From: a bacterium
Lineage (GTDB): Bacteria; CAIJMQ01; JAADFP01
Assembly: GCA_027021085.1 (NCBI GenBank)
Contig: JALUVB010000303.1
Location: 1 to 5,153, forward strand
DNA: 5,153 nucleotides
Reading direction: 5' to 3'
In this document: positions 1 through 5,153 of the stretch, piece after piece
How the letters are laid out: each line of letters starts with the position of its first letter
Numbering within the stretch: position 1 is the stretch's first letter
Notes under the pieces: model-generated
The model's database searches: none
Told to the model about the DNA's origin: nothing
What the model saw: the letters and a program-made list of their open reading frames with translations, nothing else
Made by a program: the position numbers and the translations under genes

Positions 1-236
1 CCCAGGGCTTCGTCTATTATAATTTCCGGTGGGTCAGGGTGTTCGGTGTAGTAGATACGTTCCCGCGCGGATATTATCCCCAGGCAAAAAAGCAGAAAGA
101 TTACAGCTATTTCCCAGTAGATTCTTGCCCCGGTAAATAGAATAAAAAGAACTCCCCATAAGCCGCCGAGAATAGAGGGATATACGGGAAAATAGCCGGT
201 ATAAAATAACGTTCCTACGAATTCCCATTTTTTCAC
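1..236 (-). CDS. pgpA: Phosphatidylglycerophosphatase A (PgpA), partial, 3' end beyond left edge
   Basis: Inner-membrane phosphatase that converts phosphatidylglycerophosphate to phosphatidylglycerol, the last step of that phospholipid pathway. The first 78 codons are present. The recognisable signature is DPPEIIIDEALG at residues 68-79, matching the DPxEIVxDExxG acidic motif of PgpA that supplies metal-binding and catalytic residues. The N-terminal part (GTLFYTGYFPVYPSILGG, residues 8-25) aligns by eye with the family's G-x-G-x-x-P-x-x-P-G-T-x-G block, but reads P-S-I where PGT is usual. Two hydrophobic stretches, about residues 21-36 and 42-56, fit membrane helices. The GTG start at 236-234 overlaps the rimO stop codon in a GTGA four-base overlap and is preceded by GGAAGGAAG at 251-243, so the start is well supported and translation is probably coupled to rimO. 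An overlapping reading frame starting at 243 has no such motif. Identity is fairly sure; the catalytic C-terminal remainder cannot be checked. Confidence 0.86.
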   Translation of the reverse strand, partial: MKKWEFVGTLFYTGYFPVYPSILGGLWGVLFILFTGARIYWEIAVIFLLFCLGIISARERIYYTEHPDPPEIIIDEAL

Positions 237-1504
237 AGGACACTTCCTTCCAGGTTGTAGGGCGTAACTTTATCTATAAATACAGGGATAATCTCTCCTA
301 TTGTAGCATTTCCTCTGATTAGCACTTTTTGGTCTATTTCAGGAGCATCAAATTCGCTTCTTCCTATAAAGCCCTTTTCGCTCTTTTCTTCTACCAATAC
401 CTTGACTTGCTGGTTTAATTTTCCCAGGTTTTTCTTATAGCTAATTTCTTTTTGCAACCTATAAACCTCTTCCTGTCGGATTCTTTTTTCTTCTTCGCTT
501 ACCTGGGGTTCCATTTCCGCTGCAGGAGTCCCTTCTTCCCGGGAAAAACAGAACACGCCCAGGCGCTCAAATTGCGCCTCTTGCAAAAATTCCAGCAGTT
601 CTTTAAACTCTTTTTCCCCTTCCCCCGGAAAGCCTACTATAATCGAGGTTCTTATGGCAATCTGGGGGATTTCCTTTCTTAGATATTGCAATTTATAAAT
701 AAGTTCTTCCTTATTTATCCTTCTGTTCATCTTTTCAAGGATTTTTTTATTGCAGTGCTGAATGGGAAGGTCAATGTACTTTGTTACTTTTGGTATTCTT
801 GCCATACTTTCCACTATTCTCTCATCCAGGTGGGCAGGGTGAACATACATAATCCTTATCCACTCTAATCCCTCTATACGGGATAACTCTTGCAGGAGTT
901 CTGGTAACACAGGTTTTCCGTAAATATCCTTACCGTATACTGCTGTATCCTGGGATACCAGTATCAACTCTTTAATCCCGCAGGCGGTTAAAACTGTTGC
1001 TTCAGCCAGGAGTGTCTCTTTCCTGTAACTCATAAATTTTCCTCGCAGTCGGGGAATAATACAATAAGAACAGAAATTATCACATCCCTCCCCTATTTTT
1101 AGGTATTCCCAGAAAGGAGAGGTAGAAACAAAACGCGGCAGAACTGCTTCCGCTCTCTGGGTGTTCCAGTAAAAGCCAGGCTTATTTAGTAAGGAGGCAA
1201 CCTTATCCAGGTCGCCCGGGCCTAAGCTCCCGTACAATCCTGAGAATTTCTCTCGCAATGCCTTCCCATAGTAAACAGGCAGACATCCGGCTACGATTAT
1301 TCTTTTACCATCCTCTATAAATTGAGCTATAGCTTGTTCCGATTCTTTGCGTGCTTCTTTCAGGAATGCGCAGGTATTAACTATGATAAAGTCAGCATTC
1401 TCCGGTGAGGTTATCTCCCACCCTTTTTCCAAAAGTTTTCCCAGCATTTTTTCTGAATCCACCCTGTTTTTAGGGCATCCCAGAGAGATACAGCTTATTT
1501 TCAT
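233..1504 (-). CDS. rimO: Ribosomal protein S12 methylthiotransferase RimO
   Basis: Cytoplasmic radical SAM enzyme that adds a methylthio group to the conserved aspartate of ribosomal protein S12. The 423-residue product has the full family layout. The N-terminal methylthiotransferase domain carries three cluster cysteines: C10 in GCPKNRVDSE (the RimO form; MiaB has GCQMN), C45 in NTCAF and C74 in AGCLP. The radical SAM core has the CxxxCxxC triad C141, C145 and C148 in GCDNFCSYCIIPRLRG, and DLPIQHCNKKILEKMNR near residues 245-261. A C-terminal TRAM domain (about 360-423) contains GRSEFDAPEID, typical of RimO. The ATG at 1504 is preferred because homology begins there (MKISCISLGCPKN). An in-frame TTG at 1570 would add 22 unconserved residues and has no ribosome binding site. 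The ATG itself also lacks a Shine-Dalgarno sequence. It is first gene of an operon with pgpA, divergent from the HAMP gene. All key residues are present and the length is normal. Confidence 0.96.
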   Translation of the reverse strand: MKISCISLGCPKNRVDSEKMLGKLLEKGWEITSPENADFIIVNTCAFLKEARKESEQAIAQFIEDGKRIIVAGCLPVYYGKALREKFSGLYGSLGPGDLDKVASLLNKPGFYWNTQRAEAVLPRFVSTSPFWEYLKIGEGCDNFCSYCIIPRLRGKFMSYRKETLLAEATVLTACGIKELILVSQDTAVYGKDIYGKPVLPELLQELSRIEGLEWIRIMYVHPAHLDERIVESMARIPKVTKYIDLPIQHCNKKILEKMNRRINKEELIYKLQYLRKEIPQIAIRTSIIVGFPGEGEKEFKELLEFLQEAQFERLGVFCFSREEGTPAAEMEPQVSEEEKRIRQEEVYRLQKEISYKKNLGKLNQQVKVLVEEKSEKGFIGRSEFDAPEIDQKVLIRGNATIGEIIPVFIDKVTPYNLEGSVL

Positions 1505-1521
1505 GGGAAAGATTATCCCAT
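1503..1521. promoter_or_regulatory. Inverted repeat over the rimO -10 box and start codon (possible operator)
   Basis: ATGGGA (1503-1508) and TCCCAT (1516-1521) form a perfect 6-bp inverted repeat with a 7-base spacer. One arm contains the rimO ATG and the other overlaps the predicted -10 box. A dimeric regulator bound here would block transcription. A chance match is also possible because the arms are short. Confidence 0.25.
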
Positions 1522-1540
1522 ATCTAATGCAAGGTTGCAA
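1512..1540 (-). promoter_or_regulatory. Sigma-70-type promoter of rimO (near-leaderless)
   Basis: On the minus strand TTGCAA (1540-1535) and GATAAT (1517-1512) are separated by exactly 17 bases, a good -35/-10 pair. Only seven bases lie between the -10 box and the rimO ATG, so transcription would begin at or just before the start codon. This agrees with the absence of a Shine-Dalgarno sequence. The assignment is inferred from consensus only. Confidence 0.5.
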
Positions 1541-1710
1541 AAGTACACAGTGGGGGTTAAAATAGGACAAGGAGGGTGATTAAGCCCCAGCGAATCTGCC
1601 TTGAAAATAATGGGAAAATATCAATCATCAAGCTCAAAATTCAACAAAACGAAGGGAAATTGTTTTTTGTCCCGAAATCTAATGAAATTGGGCATATATT
1701 TTGCTTAAAA

Positions 1711-1715
1711 GGAGG
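1711..1715 (+). promoter_or_regulatory. Ribosome binding site of the HAMP gene
   Basis: GGAGG at 1711-1715 lies five bases before the ATG at 1721. It fixes this start against the overlapping frame that begins at 1576. Confidence 0.85.
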
Positions 1716-1720
1716 CCAAG

Positions 1721-2275
1721 ATGAGAAAAAGAAAAAAATTACTGGTTTATCCCCCTGTGCAGTGGAGATTAATAGTGTGGTGGGTAATTCTACTTTCTAT
1801 ATTTACTGCAAGCATAAGCTGGCTTATTTTCTATTTAAGCTGGTCTTCTGCGCTGGAATGGAGCACAACAACCGGCGCCCAGACCAACCTTACTGAAATA
1901 TTCAATAAACTTACCGATGTGGTAATTATATCTCTCATAGGGTCTGTGCTTTTGAGCGCGTTAGTGGGGACCATTGTGGGATTATTTATAACCCACAGAA
2001 TAGTAGGGCCTATATATCGGCTCAAATCAGTATTGCGGGAGATGAAAGAAGGAAAAACCGTGGAAGAAATTAAGTTGAGAAAGAGCGACGAATTTCATGA
2101 TTTAGCAGAAGAGTTTAATTCTCTTCTCCAAAGTTTTACCGGCCTTAAGAAAGCTGTAGAAGAAGCAAGGGGGAAAATAGAAGAATTCTCCGGGAAAGAA
2201 AAGATAGAGAAAAGCGATTTGGAAAATATTTTGCAAATCTTAGAAGGAGGAGTAAAAAATGAGAAAGAGAAGTAA
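1721..2275 (+). CDS. Small two-helix membrane protein with a HAMP domain and no output domain
   Basis: The 184-residue product starts with a basic segment (MRKRKK), then a transmembrane helix at about 17-40, a short external loop of about 26 residues, a second helix at about 67-91, and a cytoplasmic HAMP domain at about 92-140. HAMP features seen are the conserved proline in VGPIYRLK (P97), the amphipathic helix through about 110, and the SDEFHDLAEEFN block (D123-E124) that opens the second helix. The tail (140-184) is charged and likely coiled coil. HAMP domains pass conformational signals from membrane helices to kinase or chemotaxis modules, yet no such module follows here. The protein may therefore act through a separate partner or as a scaffold. 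It overlaps the downstream prepilin gene by 17 bases, so the two are almost surely co-translated. The external loop is too small to be a ligand-binding domain. The HAMP call is sound; the specific role is unknown. Confidence 0.85.
   Translation: MRKRKKLLVYPPVQWRLIVWWVILLSIFTASISWLIFYLSWSSALEWSTTTGAQTNLTEIFNKLTDVVIISLIGSVLLSALVGTIVGLFITHRIVGPIYRLKSVLREMKEGKTVEEIKLRKSDEFHDLAEEFNSLLQSFTGLKKAVEEARGKIEEFSGKEKIEKSDLENILQILEGGVKNEKEK
2244..2252 (+). promoter_or_regulatory. Ribosome binding site of the prepilin gene, inside the HAMP gene
   Basis: AAGGAGGAG at 2244-2252 lies within the last codons of the HAMP gene. Its GGAGG core ends eight bases before the ATG at 2259. The strong site shows that the overlapping downstream start is genuine. 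Confidence 0.85.
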
Positions 2276-3476
2276 GAGGAAAGGGTTTACTCTTATTGAG
2301 CTAACGGTAGTAATTGGTATTATTATACTTCTCACGGGGATAGGGTTACTATCGTACAAAGCTCTTCTGGATAAGACCCGAAAAATAGCTTGCGATACGA
2401 ACCTGAGGGCTATAAACCTTGCTCTCAACATGTATCTTAACGATTACGGGAGATTCCCCTCTACTGGCAGCGACCTGGTAAGGGCATTATCTGAATATAA
2501 TATTTCACCTTCACAGTTCCATTGCGTTGAGGATCCGGTAAAAAATCATAACACCTATTTATCTTTTTACTTACAGCGTTCTACCCGTCCGGATAACCTG
2601 GCTTTTGTATTAGGATGTCCATACCATTCCAGGGGTGAAAAGTCCCTGGCACTCTTGTACGGAGATGAGCCAAAAGAACTGGAGAATCTCAAAGTAACTT
2701 TAAACGGCTCACCGACAAAATTTGGTCAAAGTATGAGCTTGCGGAGAGGGGACGAAATTGATTATCAGCTTAAAGATGGTAATACATTTGCCACAGTCAA
2801 CGTTACACAAAACATAGACGACGCCGCGATAATAGCTGCATTTTCTCTCCCCAGTGGAAAGCCCTACGGGATACTGAAAATAAACGATGAAGGAGCAGTT
2901 GATGTCCAGGTAAGAACAGGCTCACGTTTCGAGGTGGCTACCCCCTCCACAATTGCAGGGGTGCAGGGAACACGTTTTACTGTAACGGTAAGCATAGAAG
3001 ATGATGATTATGTTACTACCATTGATGTAACAGAAGGTACAGTAGTAGCCACTACTTTCCCGGAGACAATCAAGGCCTTAAAAGATTCGACAGAGATAAG
3101 AAAGATAAAATTCCCCATAGAGGCAGGTCATACAGGAACAGTGAGAAGAAGAATTCCTTACTATGTTCCCCATCGGATAAAAATAGTTCCTCGCTATATC
3201 CGCTTAAAAGTAGGCCAGACAGTGAAATTTGAGGTAATAGGATACGACAAGGACGGACAAAGCAGGAAAATGGGCATGGATGATGACGATAATAAAAAGG
3301 GTCACCATGAGGATAATGAGGTGGAAGGAGAAGTAGAGTGGACACTTTTCCCCTACTTGTGGCCATCGGGAAGACTTGACGATGATGGTAACTATACTGC
3401 TATACGGCGTGGGGTGGACAAGATAAGAGCCAAGGTTGGTCCACGTAAAGCCTATGCCTATATATTTGTGCGTTAA
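2259..3476 (+). CDS. Prepilin-type protein with GspG-like stalk, FecR-like domain and Ig-like domain
   Basis: The 405-residue product begins with a class III (prepilin) signal: basic leader MRKRSKRKG, cleavage expected after G9, then FTLIEL with glutamate at +5 (E14) and a hydrophobic helix to about residue 31. Residues 45-80 (ALNMYLNDYGRFPSTGSDL) resemble the major pseudopilin GspG. C89 and C120, in FHCVEDP and LGCPYH, could form a disulfide. Residues about 160-265 look like a FecR beta domain, ending in ATPSTIAGVQGTRFTV (227-242) and a DVTEGTVV strand. Residues about 305-405 resemble a bacterial Ig-like (Big_2-type) domain, with VGQTVKFEVIGYDKDG, VEWTL, DDDGNYTA and a final beta strand. Its middle carries an Asp/His-rich loop at 341-353. 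Expected location is the periplasm or cell surface after prepilin peptidase processing. A typical GspG is about 140 residues, so about 250 residues are added. The prepilin call is certain, the FecR and Ig calls are likely, and the biological role is unknown. Confidence 0.9.
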   Translation: MRKRSKRKGFTLIELTVVIGIIILLTGIGLLSYKALLDKTRKIACDTNLRAINLALNMYLNDYGRFPSTGSDLVRALSEYNISPSQFHCVEDPVKNHNTYLSFYLQRSTRPDNLAFVLGCPYHSRGEKSLALLYGDEPKELENLKVTLNGSPTKFGQSMSLRRGDEIDYQLKDGNTFATVNVTQNIDDAAIIAAFSLPSGKPYGILKINDEGAVDVQVRTGSRFEVATPSTIAGVQGTRFTVTVSIEDDDYVTTIDVTEGTVVATTFPETIKALKDSTEIRKIKFPIEAGHTGTVRRRIPYYVPHRIKIVPRYIRLKVGQTVKFEVIGYDKDGQSRKMGMDDDDNKKGHHEDNEVEGEVEWTLFPYLWPSGRLDDDGNYTAIRRGVDKIRAKVGPRKAYAYIFVR

Positions 3477-3489
3477 ATAAAGAGCTTTT

Positions 3490-3548
3490 CTGCTGGGATG
3501 CCCCTATCTTCCAGGGAGAGAGGTAAAGGCGTCCCGGCAGGTTCTTTT
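3490..3548 (+). terminator. Probable terminator of the HAMP-prepilin pair
   Basis: CTGCTGGGATGCC (3490-3502) pairs fully with GGCGTCCCGGCAG (3528-3540), counting two G-U pairs, giving a 13-bp stem that begins 13 bases after the prepilin stop codon. Inside it CCTATCT and AGAGAGG extend the hairpin with one mismatch. GTTCTTTT follows at 3541-3548, a T-rich but imperfect tail. It could equally be a repeated palindromic element that also stops transcription. Confidence 0.55.
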
Positions 3549-3588
3549 ATCTCTGCAGAATCCATTCCATCACATGTAAAGTCAAGAT

Positions 3589-3658
3589 TTTTGCTTTTTT
3601 TCCCTCTTCCATACCTGAATATTTTCCTTGAGAAGGGGAAAAACATAAAGAAGCAAAA
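3589..3658. repeat. Long imperfect inverted repeat
   Basis: TTTTGCTT (3589-3596) pairs with AAGCAAAA (3651-3658). Inside this, TTTTTCCC (3597-3604) and CTTC (3606-3609) pair with GAAGGGGAAAAA (3632-3643) with one bulged base. A 7-base bulge (3644-3650) separates the two helices and the loop is 22 bases. There is no T-run after the stem on either strand, so it does not look like a simple intrinsic terminator. Confidence 0.45.
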
Positions 3659-3677
3659 GGAGCCTAACAGAGGGAAG

Positions 3678-3695
3678 GAGAGAATTGTTTCTCTC
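3678..3695. repeat. Short hairpin
   Basis: GAGAGAA (3678-3684) and TTCTCTC (3689-3695) form a perfect 7-bp stem with a four-base loop TTGT. No function is assigned. Confidence 0.4.
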
Positions 3696-3765
3696 GCTAT
3701 TGCTTGGAATTGGGGGACAGGCAAAGAAGGGACCAGCATACTGAGTTACCATTCACTGTTCTCCC

Positions 3766-3799
3766 AGTCTATAGTCTATGGTCTATAGTCTATAGTCTT
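3766..3799. repeat. Tandem 7-bp repeat AGTCTAT, nearly five copies
   Basis: Copies lie at 3766-3772, 3773-3779, 3780-3786 (GGTCTAT, one change), 3787-3793 and a partial copy from 3794. The array is intergenic and ends about 35 bases upstream of the -10 box of the radical SAM gene. The array is directly visible; whether its length varies is not known. Confidence 0.9.
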
Positions 3800-3831
3800 C
3801 CCTATTATCTTCCCCCACTCTTAAAAGGTTA

Positions 3832-3840
3832 TGATATAAT
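3832..3840 (+). promoter_or_regulatory. Extended -10 promoter of the radical SAM gene
   Basis: TGATATAAT at 3832-3840 is a perfect extended -10 (TG, one base, TATAAT). No -35 box is present at the usual distance (CCCCCA there), which extended -10 promoters tolerate. Transcription would start near 3847, leaving a leader of only about 12 bases before the ATG at 3859. Confidence 0.55.
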
Positions 3841-3858
3841 CTGTAAAGAATTTAGACA

Positions 3859-5153
3859 ATGAATAGTAAAAAAGTTATACTCATTTCTTACTCTGGTTAT
3901 CCTTTCTCTCCTACTAACTTTCTTCCGGACAACGGCCTGGCCAATCTTGCGGGGTCTTTGCTCGCAGAAGGATATAAGGTAAAAATACTTGATTATAATA
4001 CACCTCAATTAGTAAAAAGATTATTTCCTCCTGAGCTTTCTAAAAAGTTCGTTCCCTTCATTAAAAAAGTTTTTGAAAGAAACAGGGTAAGCATGATAGA
4101 TGGGTGGAAATTATTGCAGTGGGAACAGAGATTAAGAAGTCATTGGGACAAGGAAGCAATAAATATCGGTAAAGAACTTTGCCAGATGATTGAGAAGGAA
4201 AACCCTCTATTTATCGGGTTTAAATTGTGGAATGGCGACGGGTACACGGGAACAGTTACCCTGTCTAAGGTAGTTAAGAAATATTTTCCTCAATTGCCTA
4301 TTATCGGAGGGGGGCCGCATGTTGATATTTTCCGGGAATATATTTTGAAAACTTCACCCTATTTTGATATTCTGGTTTACGGAGAAGGTGAACATACCCT
4401 CCCTTTACTTGCGCATTACTTTTCTTCAGGGAAAGGCTCTTTACAAAATATTCCCAATATTATTTTCCGGAACAATGGTAGCTTTACACTTACCCCCCAG
4501 GAATGGGTGAAAAATTTAGATAATCTCCCCTATCCTGTGTATGACCCGGATGTATATCTTTCCATGCAAGGAGATGACAAAAAGATAAAAATGTTTGTAA
4601 TAGATGAGAGTAGAGGCTGCAGCAATAGGTGCTTTTTCTGCATACATCCGGTTAAAAGCGGAAAATTACGGCTGAAATCGCCTGAAAGAGTCGTAGGAGA
4701 ATTAAAAAGACTGAAGGATAAGTTTAATGCCAGGATTTTCCGCTATGCCGGCTCTGCCACTCCCCTGAAAATCCTAAGAAAGATAGCAGAAAATATAATA
4801 AAAGAGCATCTGGATATAGAATATACCACTTTTGGACATACGCGCGGAGGAAACCTGGCAGATTTCAAAATTCTTAAGGATTCTGGATGTTATGCCATGT
4901 TTTTTGGAATAGAGTCAGGAAACCAGGAAATTCTGGATAAAGTAATGAACAAAAACATAAAAGTGGAAAGTATCAAAAATGCACTCATTCAGGCTAAAAA
5001 AGCAGGCATACTGGTAGCCGGAAGCCTTATTTATCCCTCTCCGGGTGAGAATAAAGAAACTACAAGACAGACTCTCCAGCTTCTGAAAGAAACCATGCCC
5101 GATTCTGCTCCCGTGCAATTCCCCTTATTAACCCCGGGTACTACATGGGGCAA
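3859..5153 (+). CDS. B12-binding-type radical SAM enzyme, partial, 3' end beyond right edge
   Basis: The first 431 codons are present. The N-terminal part (about 1-190) is a Rossmann-like cobalamin-binding-type domain: beta strand KKVILISYSG, helix DNGLANLAGSLLAEGY, then IIGGGPHVDIF (148-158) and ILVYGEGEHTLPLL (171-184). These are hallmarks of the BchE-like class of radical SAM proteins, many of which lack the DxHxxG cobalamin motif, as here. Between the first strands and the GGGPH block lies a predominantly helical stretch at about 50-115. The radical SAM core starts with CxxxCxxC in RGCSNRCFFCIHP (C254, C258, C261), the ligands of the 4Fe-4S cluster, and continues through FFGIESGNQEILDKVMNK (348-365). 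The ATG at 3859 is certain to be the earliest possible start, since an in-frame TAG lies at 3853-3855. There is no clear ribosome binding site. Such enzymes methylate or rearrange diverse lipids, peptides or cofactors; the substrate here cannot be told. Confidence 0.88.
   Translation, partial: MNSKKVILISYSGYPFSPTNFLPDNGLANLAGSLLAEGYKVKILDYNTPQLVKRLFPPELSKKFVPFIKKVFERNRVSMIDGWKLLQWEQRLRSHWDKEAINIGKELCQMIEKENPLFIGFKLWNGDGYTGTVTLSKVVKKYFPQLPIIGGGPHVDIFREYILKTSPYFDILVYGEGEHTLPLLAHYFSSGKGSLQNIPNIIFRNNGSFTLTPQEWVKNLDNLPYPVYDPDVYLSMQGDDKKIKMFVIDESRGCSNRCFFCIHPVKSGKLRLKSPERVVGELKRLKDKFNARIFRYAGSATPLKILRKIAENIIKEHLDIEYTTFGHTRGGNLADFKILKDSGCYAMFFGIESGNQEILDKVMNKNIKVESIKNALIQAKKAGILVAGSLIYPSPGENKETTRQTLQLLKETMPDSAPVQFPLLTPGTTWG

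Larger units (their letters stand above)
1505..1720. other. Divergent intergenic region between rimO and the HAMP gene
   Basis: This 216-bp region must hold promoters for both directions. The rimO side has the promoter described separately. On the plus side no convincing -35/-10 pair is visible. The best -10-like sequences are TCTAAT at 1678-1683 and TATATT at 1695-1700, neither with a good -35. The region is A-rich and contains no credible small gene. An open frame from GTG 1576 has its AAGGAGG directly abutting the start codon and runs into the HAMP gene in another frame. Confidence 0.5.
3477..3858. other. 382-bp non-coding region with inverted and tandem repeats
   Basis: No credible gene is present. 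Open frames on both strands (3498-3788 plus, 3473-3739 minus) have no ribosome binding site and low-complexity, Ser/Pro/Phe/Lys-rich translations. The region holds a terminator-like hairpin, two more inverted repeats, a 7-bp tandem repeat and the promoter of the next gene, each listed separately. The density of palindromes and the segment AATTGGGGGACAG near 3709-3720 suggest decayed REP-like or miniature mobile-element DNA, but no element ends or transposase are visible. Confidence 0.6.

Noticed and set aside
34-243. 69-codon minus-strand open frame at the left edge
   Set aside because: It overlaps pgpA in another frame and shows no family motif; the frame starting at 236 carries the PgpA signature.
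1567-1580. Minus-strand sequence TCACCCTCCTTG resembling the 3' end of 16S rRNA
   Set aside because: No other rRNA sequence is next to it and it carries an extra base compared with the conserved end; a chance match.
1690-1705. Sigma-54-like promoter (GG at 1691-1692, ten bases, GC at 1703-1704, with TTGCT) before the HAMP gene
   Set aside because: The spacing is exact, but transcription would start near 1716, just after the GGAGG site, so the mRNA would lose its ribosome binding site.
1576-1896. 106-codon plus-strand open frame from GTG 1576
   Set aside because: AAGGAGG abuts the GTG with no spacer, and the frame runs through the well-supported HAMP gene without any domain of its own.
3473-3788. 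Open frames on both strands of the 3' intergenic region
   Set aside because: They cross the hairpins and the heptamer repeat, lack ribosome binding sites and give low-complexity translations.
3766-3799. Heptamer repeats as a CRISPR array
   Set aside because: The units are only 7 bp and directly adjoining, with no spacers.

Overview
The window looks like a chromosomal segment of a Gram-negative-type (diderm) bacterium with moderately low GC (about 40% by eye). A GspG-like pseudopilin implies a type II secretion or type IV pilus-like machine. The mixture of a short HAMP membrane protein, class III pseudopilins and cobalamin-type radical SAM enzymes resembles genomes of little-cultivated diderm lineages such as Omnitrophota or relatives. 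That placement is a guess from general resemblance; no marker here fixes the phylum.

Left part (1-1504, minus strand): a two-gene operon, rimO followed by pgpA. rimO encodes the radical SAM methylthiotransferase that modifies ribosomal protein S12. Its stop codon overlaps the GTG start of pgpA (phosphatidylglycerophosphatase A) by four bases, and pgpA runs off the left edge. Both are housekeeping genes. rimO has no Shine-Dalgarno site, but a good sigma-70-type promoter sits so close to its ATG that the transcript would be nearly leaderless.

Centre (1505-3476): a 216-bp divergent intergenic region leads into a plus-strand gene pair. The first gene encodes a 184-residue inner-membrane protein with two transmembrane helices and a cytoplasmic HAMP domain but no output domain. 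The second overlaps it by 17 bases, has its own strong ribosome binding site, and encodes a 405-residue prepilin. This has an N-terminal class III signal and GspG-like stalk, then a FecR-like beta domain, then a bacterial Ig-like domain interrupted by an Asp/His-rich loop. The coupling suggests the two products work together, possibly as a cell-envelope sensor or a decorated pseudopilus tip. This pair is the most unusual item in the window.

Right part (3477-5153): a 382-bp non-coding stretch holds a long hairpin (probable terminator), further inverted repeats, and a run of nearly five copies of a 7-bp repeat (AGTCTAT). An extended -10 promoter then precedes a B12-binding-type radical SAM gene, which is complete at its 5' end and runs off the right edge. 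Its substrate cannot be told from the sequence.
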